From NCBI GenBank assembly GCA_036493595.1, contig DASXPN010000051.1:1-32397 (forward strand): a DNA stretch of 32,397 nucleotides, read 5' to 3'. The notes beneath the pieces are model-generated. The model was not told the origin of the DNA. It searched no databases and was given only the letters and a program-made list of their open reading frames with translations. Below, piece by piece: positions 8,167 to 16,088 of this stretch (within the stretch, counting starts at the first letter, position 1; the number at the start of each line of letters is the position of its first letter). The stretch comes from DATAES01 sp036493595. Its GTDB lineage: Bacteria; Actinomycetota; Acidimicrobiia; Acidimicrobiales; JACDCH01. The translations under genes and the position numbers were made by a program.

Positions 8167-8889
8167 ATGACGGCCTCGGAGGCGCCCCGCCGCATCGGCT
8201 TCCTCGCACCAATGAAGCCCGAGTTGCGACCGCTGGTGCAGATGCTGGGCCTGAAGAAGCGTGACGCGGGCGAGGGACCACCGTCGTATCACGCCACCTT
8301 CGGCGAACGATCCGTCGTGGCGATGCTGACCTTGATCGGTACGAAGGCGGCGACCGAGGCGACCGAGCGCTTGTTGCGAGATCACGAGATCGACCACGTC
8401 GTGGTGGTCGGAATCGCGGGCGGCGTGCCGCCAGCCGTGAAGCTCGGTGACGTGCTCGTCCCCGAGGTCGTGATCGACGCGACCACGGGCGCCGAATTCC
8501 GGCCGGCGCCGCTCGGTGACGTACCGATGGGCGGGCGCATCCGCACATCTGACGACCTGACCGTCACGGTCGACGCCATGCGAGCGCAAGCAGTGACGGC
8601 ATGCGACATGGAGACGGCATCCGTGGCGGCGGTGTGCGACGCGCAAGGACGTCCGTGGACCGCGTTCCGGGCGATCAGCGATCTCGTCGGTGGCCCGGTG
8701 AACGAGGCCGTGCTGGCCATGGCCAACCCGGACGGCACGGGCAACTACGGCGCGGCCGCCCGCTACCTGCTCCCCCGGCCGTGGAAGCTTCCCGGCCTCA
8801 TCCGCCTGGCCCGCGACACGAACGTCGCCACCAAAGCGGCCGCCGCCGCCGCCATCCGCGCCTGCGACCTGGAACCGAGTCAGCGGTAG
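8167..8889 (+). CDS. Nucleoside phosphorylase/nucleosidase family protein (MTA/SAH nucleosidase-like)
   Basis: 240 residues of the PNP/UDP phosphorylase fold: IGFLAPMKPELRPL at the N-terminus, VVVGIAGGVPPAVKLGDVLVP (phosphate/ribose loop region), CDMETASVA (the Met-Glu ribose-binding pair) and FRAISD (the Asp that acts on the purine in MTA/SAH nucleosidases). The segment between the second and third motifs looks shorter than usual, so exact substrate is uncertain; 5'-methylthioadenosine or adenosylhomocysteine cleavage is the best guess. The gene is probably leaderless and its 3' end overlaps the convergent ABC gene by 10 nt. Confidence 0.75.
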   Translation: MTASEAPRRIGFLAPMKPELRPLVQMLGLKKRDAGEGPPSYHATFGERSVVAMLTLIGTKAATEATERLLRDHEIDHVVVVGIAGGVPPAVKLGDVLVPEVVIDATTGAEFRPAPLGDVPMGGRIRTSDDLTVTVDAMRAQAVTACDMETASVAAVCDAQGRPWTAFRAISDLVGGPVNEAVLAMANPDGTGNYGAAARYLLPRPWKLPGLIRLARDTNVATKAAAAAAIRACDLEPSQR

Positions 8890-10685
8890 GCAGTGGCCTG
8901 CATCGTGTAGAGCTCGGCGTAGGTGCCGCGCGCATCCATCAACTGGGCATGGGTGCCCGACTCGACGACGTGGGCGCCATCGAGTACCACGATCTGGTCG
9001 GCCATCCGGACGGTGGAGAACCGGTGCGACACGAGAACCGTGATGCGGCCATCGGCTCTCGCCTCCCGTGACGCCGCTGCAAACCGTTCGAACAACGCGT
9101 GTTCGGTCTCCGCGTCGAGCGCGGCAGTCGGCTCGTCGAGCACGCAGAGCAACGGCCTGTCGCGCATGAAGCCGCGCGCCAGAGCCAGCTTCTGCCACTG
9201 GCCGATCGACAACTCGATGCCGTCGCGCCATGTCGGCCCGAGCTGTGTGTCGAGACCGCGCGGCATGCGCTCGACCACGTCGGCTGCGCCACCGCGAGCC
9301 ACCGCCATCTCGACCACGGCGGCGTCGTCGATCCGATCGAGATCACCGACGCCGATCGTGCGGCGCGCTTCGTACTCGAACCGGAAGAAGTCCTGGAATG
9401 CTCCCGACAATCGCGTCCGCCACTCCTCGGTGGGCAACCGGCCGAGGTCGATCCCATCGACGTTGATGCGTCCTTCGCTCGGCTCGTAGAAGCGGCACAG
9501 CAGCTTCACGAGCGTCGTCTTGCCCGCGCCGTTCTCGCCGACGAGTGCGACCACCGACCCTGCTCGCAGCTCGAGATCGACGTCTTCGAGCACGAGCCGC
9601 TCCGTATCCGGATAGCGGAACGACACCCCTTCGAGCTTGATCCCGTCCCGCAGCCGGTCGGGAACCGGCATGTCGGCTCGGTCGCGATGGCGCTCGGCGT
9701 ACTGCTCGAGCCACACGAGCCGCTGCGCGGCGTCGATCGTCCACCGCAGGAACTCTGCCTGCCCGACGGTGACGCCGAGGTAGCGCGACAAGTTGGCGCC
9801 GGCCGCCAGCACCAGGAGCACGTCGCCTGCCGGTGCGTCCAAACCCGACGCGACGAACACCACGGCACCGACATAGGCCAGCCCGAAGATCGTCCATGCC
9901 GTCGCGTGCCACAACGCGCTCCTCCAGCGCGCCGCGCTGACCTCCGCGTACCAGCCGTCCCATGCATCACGGCGGGCGGTGGCGATGCTGTCGGGGGTGC
10001 CGTCGACCCTGATCTCCTTGCCTGGTCCGGCCGATGTGCCGAGGTCGAACAAGTGCCGTGACAAGCGCATGTGCGGGGCGGCGTGCTCCTCGGCGCGCCG
10101 CTCAGCCGCAGCGCGCCGAGAGGCCACGTACACGGTCGGGATCGCGAAAACGCCGAGTAGCACGAGCACGGGGCTCACCGACGCGAGCAGGACGAGCGTG
10201 ATCGCCAGCCGGCCGATCGAGCCGATCGAACCCATCAACGAGCTGTAGATGTGGTTGAGGAGGAAGACCTGCTCGCGCAGGAGCTGCAACCGGTCGAGGT
10301 ACGCCGGCCGCTCGTGGTGCTCGATGCTCGCCACCGACGCCTGAAGGTGGGCGACGTGCGCCTCGACCTCGATCGTCGCCCGATCGCGGAAGCGCATCTC
10401 GACCCGACTCCCGACCGTCCGCAACAACCAACCAGCCGCCGCCGCGGCCGCGAGGCCGACCGCAGCCCACGCCACCATCGAATGGCGGCCTTCGAGCACG
10501 CCGTTGACGAGGAACTTCAACCACAGCGCGCTGAACGCGTCAGGAAGCCACGCGCCGACGACCAGCACGAATGAGATGACCAGCAGACGCGGCTCGGCGC
10601 GATACGCGAGCCGCATCGATTGCAAGAGCGATCGCCACATCGAAGGAAGCTGCTCGTCCTCCATCCCGGCTCGAAGGCTCAACAC
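8880..10685 (-). CDS. ABC transporter half-exporter (permease-ATPase fusion)
   Basis: 601 residues. An N-terminal ABC exporter membrane domain (about 20-330; e.g. PRLLVISFVLVVGAWL, GRLAITLVLLASVSPVLVLL) is followed by an ATPase domain: Walker A GENGAGKTT (about 382-390), signature LSIGQWQKLALAR, Walker B LLCVLDEPTAALD and switch VSHR. The signature reads LSIGQ rather than LSGGQ. GTG 10685 has AGGTGA about 7 nt upstream and overlaps the stop of the neighbouring half-transporter by 7 nt, so the two are co-translated and probably form a heterodimer. Substrate unknown. Confidence 0.9.
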   Translation of the reverse strand: MLSLRAGMEDEQLPSMWRSLLQSMRLAYRAEPRLLVISFVLVVGAWLPDAFSALWLKFLVNGVLEGRHSMVAWAAVGLAAAAAAGWLLRTVGSRVEMRFRDRATIEVEAHVAHLQASVASIEHHERPAYLDRLQLLREQVFLLNHIYSSLMGSIGSIGRLAITLVLLASVSPVLVLLGVFAIPTVYVASRRAAAERRAEEHAAPHMRLSRHLFDLGTSAGPGKEIRVDGTPDSIATARRDAWDGWYAEVSAARWRSALWHATAWTIFGLAYVGAVVFVASGLDAPAGDVLLVLAAGANLSRYLGVTVGQAEFLRWTIDAAQRLVWLEQYAERHRDRADMPVPDRLRDGIKLEGVSFRYPDTERLVLEDVDLELRAGSVVALVGENGAGKTTLVKLLCRFYEPSEGRINVDGIDLGRLPTEEWRTRLSGAFQDFFRFEYEARRTIGVGDLDRIDDAAVVEMAVARGGAADVVERMPRGLDTQLGPTWRDGIELSIGQWQKLALARGFMRDRPLLCVLDEPTAALDAETEHALFERFAAASREARADGRITVLVSHRFSTVRMADQIVVLDGAHVVESGTHAQLMDARGTYAELYTMQATAYR

Positions 10686-12478
10686 GCCGTTTCACCTGCT
10701 TCGACTGCGACTTCGACGGGATCGTCGAATCGCTTGGCTTGCAACTCGAACATCGTCTTGTACCGGCCGTCGGCCGCGATCAGCTCGTCGTGCGAGCCGA
10801 GCTCTACCACCCGACCCGCTTCGACGACGCAGATCCGATCGGCGTGACGCACGGTCGAGAAGCGGTGCGAGATCAGAATCGTCGTGCAGCCGTGGGTGGC
10901 GGTGAGCAATCGCTCGAAGATCTCGACCTCGCCGCGCACGTCGAGTTGCGCGGTGGGTTCGTCGAGGACGATCACACCCGCGCCGAGTTGCACGGCACAC
11001 AGCGCACGCGCCAGCGCGACCCGTTGCCACTGCCCACCCGAGAGGTCCGTGCCGCCGTCGTAGGCGCGGGACAACGTCACATCGAGCTCGGCCAGGTCGG
11101 TGGCGCGGGCCATCTCGAGCGCAGCGCGGATGTCGTCATCCGAAGCCCCCGCGGGCGCGACGTTCTCCCGCAACGAGAGCTCGTACCGGACGAAGTCCTG
11201 GAACACCGCGGCGATGCGCGAGCGCCACGAACGCAAGTCGATCTCGCGGAGATCCACACCGTCGACGAGCACGGCGCCCTCGGCGGGGTCGTACATGCGG
11301 CACAGCAGCTTGGCCAGCGTGGTCTTGCCGGCACCGTTCTGGCCGACGATGGCGAGCGAGCGTCCGGCGGGGATCGTGAGATCGAAGCCGTCGAGCACGA
11401 CCTGTGAGCTCGTCGGATACCGGAACCGCACGCCCTCGAACCGGATCTCGTGCGCCGGCATCGCAGACGCGACGACGGCACCCGCCGGCAACGCGCCGAC
11501 GGGCCCCATGCGGTCGCTGAGTCCCAGCACGACGGGCACGGGTTGCGCGCTCGTACGCAACCACCAGTCGAACTCACCGAACGCGAGCGCACTCGCGCCG
11601 ATGGCGCTCTGTGCGAACACCACGAGCGAGCCGATCGCCAAGTGCCCGGCGTTGGCATCACGCGCCAGCGACCAAAAGAAGATGGCGTTCGCCGCGGTCA
11701 CGATGACCATCGCGATCAGGGTGTCGCGGTAGCCGAGCCGGCGGGCCTCCCACGAGCGATCGAGGATCTCGCGCCGCAGTGACGCAAAGCCGCCGACCAC
11801 CCAGTCGGCGAGACCGAACAGCCGCATCTCCTTCGCCGCCGGTGAGTCCACCGTCAGCCGGTAGGCGTAGCCGGCGCGGCGTTGCTGCTCGACCACGTCG
11901 TCGGACTGGCGTTCACGCCAGATCGCGCCCGACTTCAACAAGTGGTGCGTCGAACCCCACGCTCCGCCGACCAGCAGCGGCGCCCACCAGTGGTAGCCGA
12001 ACAGCAACAGTGCTTGGGCCACGCCACCCGCGAACATGGCAAAGCCACCGCCGATGTTGGGCATCGACACAGCCATGTTGGGCCCTGTGAGCCCGAGGTC
12101 GAACTCACGCGCGCCGGCCAGCTCGTCCGCGAGGTCGGGTTGTTCGAGATGGGCGAGGCCGGGCGGGCTCAGGCACGAGTCCAACAAGCGATCGTGCAAC
12201 CACGACGAGGCAACCGCACCGAGGTTCGCGCCGAGCGCGTCGTGCACCGGACCGAGCGCCTGCATGGCGACGAACACGATGCCGATCGCCGTCAGCGGCA
12301 CAACGAGCGCGTCGCCGTGCTCCACCGCGGACACCGTGACGCCCATGGCAACCGCGAACGCGGCCGGCAACAGCCCGCGCAGCACGACCAACGCCCACCA
12401 ACCGACGGTCAGCCGGGGGCTGGCCGCGTACAGCACGCCGCCCAACCGCCACTCGGCCGACCGTCGCAGACGCTTCAC
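10679..12478 (-). CDS. ABC transporter half-exporter (permease-ATPase fusion), partner subunit
   Basis: About 599 residues from GTG 12478. The membrane domain covers the first 330 residues. The ATPase domain has Walker A GQNGAGKTT (about 376-385), canonical signature LSGGQWQRVALARAL, Walker B GVIVLDEPTAQLD and switch ISHR. I chose GTG 12478 because GGGGAGG lies about 8 nt upstream; ATG 12505 in frame has no such site. The gene lies 76 bp after the MDMPI-like gene on the same strand and runs directly into the second half-transporter. Canonical motifs here against LSIGQ in the partner suggest two non-equivalent ATP sites. Confidence 0.88.
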   Translation of the reverse strand: MKRLRRSAEWRLGGVLYAASPRLTVGWWALVVLRGLLPAAFAVAMGVTVSAVEHGDALVVPLTAIGIVFVAMQALGPVHDALGANLGAVASSWLHDRLLDSCLSPPGLAHLEQPDLADELAGAREFDLGLTGPNMAVSMPNIGGGFAMFAGGVAQALLLFGYHWWAPLLVGGAWGSTHHLLKSGAIWRERQSDDVVEQQRRAGYAYRLTVDSPAAKEMRLFGLADWVVGGFASLRREILDRSWEARRLGYRDTLIAMVIVTAANAIFFWSLARDANAGHLAIGSLVVFAQSAIGASALAFGEFDWWLRTSAQPVPVVLGLSDRMGPVGALPAGAVVASAMPAHEIRFEGVRFRYPTSSQVVLDGFDLTIPAGRSLAIVGQNGAGKTTLAKLLCRMYDPAEGAVLVDGVDLREIDLRSWRSRIAAVFQDFVRYELSLRENVAPAGASDDDIRAALEMARATDLAELDVTLSRAYDGGTDLSGGQWQRVALARALCAVQLGAGVIVLDEPTAQLDVRGEVEIFERLLTATHGCTTILISHRFSTVRHADRICVVEAGRVVELGSHDELIAADGRYKTMFELQAKRFDDPVEVAVEAGETAC

Positions 12479-12554
12479 CCCGCTCGCCTCCCCTACCTCG
12501 CGCATGTTCGCACGTACATCGCTCGAGCGAGCGGGCTCCGACGGGCAACCTCGA

Positions 12555-13322
12555 TCAGCGCCAGCCGATCCGCATCGTGTCGCGCCACAGGTCGAGCACG
12601 CCGGCATCGCCGGCAACATCGAGGGCGCTCTTGTCGGCACGGTTCCACAGCACGAGGAACAGGTCCGACGCGGCGCCGCGCATCGCGCAGTCCGCCCCGT
12701 CGACCGCGGCGAGGACTCGGGAGTCGTCTCGATCCACGTCGACTCGATCCGCACCGATCCGTACCGTCCACATTGCGGCCGCATCGACCGCGTGCAGTTG
12801 CAACGAACGCGGCGACGGTGACCGCAGCCTGCTGCGCGACCGGCCGGCGAATCCGAACAGCATCTCCTCGATGCCGTCGACGGCGACGTCGACGGCGAAG
12901 GGCGTGATCGGGCCGAGCGCGCTCTGCGCGTCCACCCGATGGATGCCGGTCTCGTGCGCTTGGCGGCGCGACCAGAACAGCAGCGGTGACGCGGCAGGAA
13001 GGAAGGCGAAGCAGTCGAGACCCGGGTCCGCTCGCTCGAGCGTCTCGACCAGCGTCGCGTAGCCAGTGGTGAACCACGACACGAGGTCGGCGTCGTCCGG
13101 CCACGGCCCGACGACTTCGGCCGAATCAATACCCGGTGCGGGGACGCGGTCACGCACGATGGCCGTCGCCCACCTGTGCACCTCGCCTTGATGACGCACG
13201 AGGTCTCGCACGCACCACCCGGGACACGTGGGAATGGCGGCGTCGGGCCCGGCCGCTGCGGCCGCGCTCGCCATGCGTTTGCCTTCGGCGGCGATGGCGG
13301 CGACGAGCTCAGGAGAATTCAC
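12555..13322 (-). CDS. Maleylpyruvate isomerase family (MDMPI/DinB-like), putative mycothiol-dependent enzyme
   Basis: 255 residues. The N-terminal half is a DinB-like four-helix domain with the typical CPGWCVRDLVRHQGEVHRWA entry and the later RRQAHETGIHRVDA helix, which supply the expected His/Glu/His metal ligands. The C-terminal part has the LFLVLWNRAD segment common in this actinobacterial family. Members use mycothiol or are named only by homology, so the reaction is unknown. GTG 13322 has AGGGTGAG just upstream. It heads the minus-strand group that continues with two ABC half-transporters. Confidence 0.85.
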   Translation of the reverse strand: MNSPELVAAIAAEGKRMASAAAAAGPDAAIPTCPGWCVRDLVRHQGEVHRWATAIVRDRVPAPGIDSAEVVGPWPDDADLVSWFTTGYATLVETLERADPGLDCFAFLPAASPLLFWSRRQAHETGIHRVDAQSALGPITPFAVDVAVDGIEEMLFGFAGRSRSRLRSPSPRSLQLHAVDAAAMWTVRIGADRVDVDRDDSRVLAAVDGADCAMRGAASDLFLVLWNRADKSALDVAGDAGVLDLWRDTMRIGWR

Positions 13323-13399
13323 CTGCTCACCCTGACGTTTTCGCGTCGTTCCGCGCTAGACCGGTTTCCGCAAACGACAACGCTGCGGAGGTCACGTCA

Positions 13400-14170
13400 A
13401 TGGACGTCGATTCCTACGAGAACGGCGTGCCTTCCTGGGTCGATCTCGGTTCGCCCGACATCGATGGGGCACGCGCTTTCTATTCGGACTTGTTCGGTTG
13501 GGACATCCCGGTGGGGCCTCCCGAAGGCGGCGGCTACTCGATCGCCACCCTTCGAGAACGGCCGGTCGCGGGCATCGGCCCGCAGATGAATCCCGGGCCA
13601 CCGGTGTGGATGATGTACGTCAACGTCGACAGCGCCGATGACACCGTCGGCGTCATCACCGCCAACGGCGGGCAAGTGCTCGCGCCGGCGATGGATGTGA
13701 TGGAGTTCGGGCGCATGGCCGTTGCCGCCGACCCGACGGGCGCGGCGTTCTCGATCTGGCAGCCGCGGGCGCACAACGGCGCGGCCATCGTGAACGAGCC
13801 GAACACGTTTTCGTGGGTCGAGCTCGCCACGAGCGACGTCGACGCCGCGAAGGCTTTCTATGGCGCGGTCTTCGGATGGACGCACGAGTCGTACGGCACT
13901 CCGGACGCGGGCGGCTACACGGAGAGCAAGCTCGGCGGTCGATCGGTAGCAGGCATCATGGCGCGGCCACCGGGACTGCCCGCCGAGGTGCCCAATTACT
14001 GGGGGGTGTACTTCCTCGTCGACGACACCGACAAGGCCGTCGCCCGCGTCAGCGAGTTGGGTGGCACGACGGTGGCCCCTCCGATGGACATCGAGCCCGG
14101 ACGATTCGCGGTGGTCACCGATCCCGCTGGCGCGATGTTCAACGTCATGACGTTGAAGGAACCGCACTAG
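13400..14170 (+). CDS. VOC family protein with two glyoxalase-like domains (CFP30B-like)
   Basis: 256 residues containing two tandem vicinal-oxygen-chelate modules, about 10-125 and 135-253. Each starts with a WVDLGSPDIDGARAFYSDLF or WVELATSDVDAAKAFYGAVF type strand-helix and ends with DPTGAAFSIWQP or DPAGAMFNVMTL. This matches the 27-30 kDa CFP30B-like antigens and related hydroxylase-type proteins of actinobacteria, whose reaction is not established. ATG 13400 is placed by GGAGG about 9 nt upstream; the longer open frame from 13136 lies over the divergent MDMPI gene and is not real. Confidence 0.88.
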   Translation: MDVDSYENGVPSWVDLGSPDIDGARAFYSDLFGWDIPVGPPEGGGYSIATLRERPVAGIGPQMNPGPPVWMMYVNVDSADDTVGVITANGGQVLAPAMDVMEFGRMAVAADPTGAAFSIWQPRAHNGAAIVNEPNTFSWVELATSDVDAAKAFYGAVFGWTHESYGTPDAGGYTESKLGGRSVAGIMARPPGLPAEVPNYWGVYFLVDDTDKAVARVSELGGTTVAPPMDIEPGRFAVVTDPAGAMFNVMTLKEPH

Positions 14171-14176
14171 CGGCAC

Positions 14177-14719
14177 TCATCCGCGACCCAGCAATTCGTA
14201 CCCGATCTCCACGTCGTGGAGGTGGTGGATCGGGTCGTGCACGAAATAACGCGCAAAGGTTTCGACGGTGAAGCTCACGCCATCGCTGCGCCGCCCGGTC
14301 CGATGCCAGTCCGCGCTCGACACGGTCTCGAAGCGGCCAGCGAGCACGTCGGCGGCGCCGTCGATCTCATGCGCGACGCGCGCCGGCGACTGGAGGTCGT
14401 AGCGGTCGTCGACCGCGGTCTTGTCCTGATCCCAGTTCGCGTAGAGCGGATCGTCCTCCGCGAGCATGCGAGCGAGGCGCTCGTCGTAGAGCCGGAAGAC
14501 ATCGCGCACGTGGCATCCGTACTCGAGGGCGGACCACACGTCGGCGGACGGACGCCGCGCCACACGCTCATCCGCCAGCGCCAACCGCCATCGGGCAGCG
14601 TTGCCGCGGACGATGTGCGAGACCTGACCGAGCTTCAGCGTCGACGTGTCGAAGCCGCACTCCGGGCAGGGGCGCTCGAGCACCCAGGTCCAGTCCTTCG
14701 TGTCGGGCTCGACGGCCAT
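14177..14719 (-). CDS. DinB family protein
   Basis: 180 residues. It starts MAVEPDTKDWTWVLERPCPE, followed by CGFDTSTL, an opening common to actinobacterial DinB-like proteins. Helices with CHVRDVF and FVHDPIHHLHDVE supply the probable metal-binding histidines. Function is unknown beyond the metal-dependent four-helix fold. The ATG has no ribosome binding site but is 6 nt from TACCAT on its own strand, suggesting a leaderless mRNA. It converges with the VOC gene, 6 bp apart, and diverges from the TauD-like gene. Confidence 0.85.
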   Translation of the reverse strand: MAVEPDTKDWTWVLERPCPECGFDTSTLKLGQVSHIVRGNAARWRLALADERVARRPSADVWSALEYGCHVRDVFRLYDERLARMLAEDDPLYANWDQDKTAVDDRYDLQSPARVAHEIDGAADVLAGRFETVSSADWHRTGRRSDGVSFTVETFARYFVHDPIHHLHDVEIGYELLGRG

Positions 14720-14761
14720 GAGCGCATGGTAGGAACCAAGGGCGCGGCCTAACGTCGGGGA
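14720..14761. promoter_or_regulatory. 42-bp divergent promoter region, two facing leaderless -10 elements
   Basis: On the minus strand TACCAT (14731-14726) ends 6 nt before the dinB-like ATG. On the plus strand TAACGT (14750-14755) ends 6 nt before the tauD-like ATG. Both transcripts would begin at or next to the start codon, so the two polymerase sites must overlap in only 42 bp and probably compete. Confidence 0.5.
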
Positions 14762-15604
14762 ATGCCCGCACCGGCAGTCACTCCGCTCACCACGGTCCTC
14801 GGCGCAGAGGTCAGCAATGTCGATCTCTCCGCGCCGCTCGATGACGCCATCATCGCTCGCGTCCGTAGCGCGCTGCTCGAACACAAGGTGCTCGTGTTCC
14901 GCAAGCAGTCGCTCGATCCGACCTCACAGGCGCGGCTCGCGTCGCGGTTCGGTGAGCTCACGCCTGCTCATCCTGTCGAGCCGAGTGTCGAAGGCCATCC
15001 CGAGATCCTGTCGCTCGATTCCGACGACGGCGCACGCGCCGACGTGTGGCACAGCGACCTCACGTTCCAGGAGCGACCGCCCCTCGGCGCGATGTTGCAC
15101 GCGGTCGTCGTACCCGATGTCGGAGGCGACACCATCTGGGCCGACATGACCTCGGCCTACGACGCGCTCTCGCCTGCGTTGCAGTCGTTCCTCGAGGGGC
15201 TGACCGCGACGCACTCCGCGGCGAAGGCCGGCGGTTACTTCGCCGCCCGCGACGAAGGCGACGGGAACAAGGCCGCCGAAACCGCGGCGGCGGCGCCGGC
15301 GCATCATCCGGTGATACGGGTCCACCCGGAGACGGGCAGGCGCAGCCTGTTCGTCAACCCGCTCTTCACGATCAAGATCGACGGGCTTCGTCGCCGCGAG
15401 AGCGACGCGCTGCTGGCGCTCCTCTTCGAACTTGCCACCCGGCCCGAACTCCAACTCCGGTGGCACTGGTCCGCCGGCGACGTCGCCTTCTGGGACAACC
15501 GCTGCACCATGCACTACGCGCTGCTCGACTACGGCCGCGAGCGGCGCCGCATGGAGCGGGTGGCGCTCGAAGGTGACCCTCCGGTGGGCGTCACGGGCTC
15601 GTAG
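14762..15604 (+). CDS. TauD/TfdA family Fe(II)/2-oxoglutarate dioxygenase
   Basis: 280 residues with the family opening LGAEVSNVDLSAPLDDAI and KVLVFRKQSL. The iron triad is H97-x-D99 (VWHSDLTF) and distal H251 (CTMHYALLDY), followed by the Arg-rich segment RRRMERVAL that binds 2-oxoglutarate. Length and motif order are normal, so the enzyme should be active. The family includes taurine, sulfonate and 2,4-D dioxygenases; substrate cannot be assigned and no sulfur genes are adjacent. A hairpin follows the stop. Confidence 0.92.
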   Translation: MPAPAVTPLTTVLGAEVSNVDLSAPLDDAIIARVRSALLEHKVLVFRKQSLDPTSQARLASRFGELTPAHPVEPSVEGHPEILSLDSDDGARADVWHSDLTFQERPPLGAMLHAVVVPDVGGDTIWADMTSAYDALSPALQSFLEGLTATHSAAKAGGYFAARDEGDGNKAAETAAAAPAHHPVIRVHPETGRRSLFVNPLFTIKIDGLRRRESDALLALLFELATRPELQLRWHWSAGDVAFWDNRCTMHYALLDYGRERRRMERVALEGDPPVGVTGS

Positions 15605-15613
15605 GACGCCGGT

Positions 15614-15632
15614 CAGCCCTCAGCGAGGGCTG
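15614..15632 (+). terminator. Probable terminator hairpin after the TauD-like gene
   Basis: CAGCCCTC-AGC-GAGGGCTG, a perfect 8-bp stem with a 3-nt loop, starts 10 nt after the stop codon. Only GGTTCT follows, so the U-tract is weak, as is common in GC-rich actinobacteria. Confidence 0.6.
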
Positions 15633-15658
15633 GTTCTCCGAGTTTCGCTACGAAGCGC

Positions 15659-15683
15659 GGTTGACGGCGGCAAGGTAGGGGTA
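15659..15683 (+). promoter_or_regulatory. Candidate SigF-type promoter with no obvious gene
   Basis: GGTTG-N15-GGGTA. Transcription would start near 15694. The first 90 nt hold only a 7-codon frame with a good ribosome binding site (GGAGG then ATG 15717, MGLGSIV). Further on, the transcript would be antisense to the small acidic gene (15978-15787) and could run into the rsbW-like operon at 16085. The interval 15605-15786 otherwise shows nothing I recognise. It could be a long leader, an antisense RNA or a small RNA. Confidence 0.4.
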
Positions 15684-15786
15684 CTGGGCCGATGCAGCTG
15701 ACCCGGAGGCACCTGGATGGGTCTTGGAAGCATCGTCTGACACAAGTTGTTCGAACGCCGTCACACAAGGCCAACCGCGGCCGGCA

Positions 15787-15978
15787 TCACTGGATCTCGT
15801 CGCCGATCTCCGCGCCCAGATCCGAACGGCCCTCTTCCTCGAGTTCGAGCTCCAGAGCTTCCCTACGCGTGGTTTCGTCCGGATTGCGGGCCGCCGCGTC
15901 CGCTTCCAACTCCTCGGGCGTTTCGAGCGTGTCGGCGTCGTCGCTCGTGTCATCCGGTTCGCGCGGTTGGTCGGTCAT
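15787..15978 (-). CDS. Small acidic protein of unknown function
   Basis: 63 residues, very rich in Asp and Glu (begins MTDQPREPDDTSDDADT, ends GAEIGDEIQ), probably disordered, with no recognised domain. GGAGGTG lies about 10 nt upstream of the ATG, a strong ribosome binding site, which is why I accept it over the longer frame. It is divergent from the rsbW-like operon and possibly covered by an antisense transcript from 15.66 kb. Confidence 0.6.
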   Translation of the reverse strand: MTDQPREPDDTSDDADTLETPEELEADAAARNPDETTRREALELELEEEGRSDLGAEIGDEIQ

Positions 15979-16037
15979 GTCGGTGGGACACCTCCACGGC
16001 GCATCGTCGAGTCCGCGCCACGACTTCGAGTGCCCAG

Positions 16038-16049
16038 TATGGTCCCGGC
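16038..16049 (+). promoter_or_regulatory. Candidate leaderless promoter of the rsbW-like operon
   Basis: TATGGT (16038-16043) followed by 6 nt and a GTG at 16050. It has the same spacing as the other leaderless starts here. That GTG opens a 12-codon frame rather than the rsbW-like gene itself. Confidence 0.4.
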
Positions 16050-16088
16050 GTGCTGAACAGCACACCGGTCGATGCGAGTCGTGCATGA
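16050..16088 (+). CDS. Possible 12-residue leader peptide coupled to the rsbW-like gene
   Basis: GTG at 16050 opens the frame VLNSTPVDASRA, whose TGA (16086-16088) overlaps the ATG of the rsbW-like gene as ATGA. The downstream gene lacks a clear ribosome binding site, while this frame sits at the leaderless distance from TATGGT. I infer a leaderless upstream frame that delivers ribosomes to the rsbW-like start by termination-reinitiation. No conserved sequence is known to me; it could be chance. Confidence 0.35.
   Translation: MLNSTPVDASRA

Noticed and set aside
13136..13399. N-terminal extension of the VOC gene
   Set aside because: It lies over the MDMPI-like gene, and ATG 13400 has a strong ribosome binding site.
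15692..16084. Open frame continuous with the rsbW-like gene from ATG 15692, beside the orphan promoter
   Set aside because: The sequence has no similarity to anchor it and overlaps the acidic gene; RsbW proteins begin at about the ATG at 16085.
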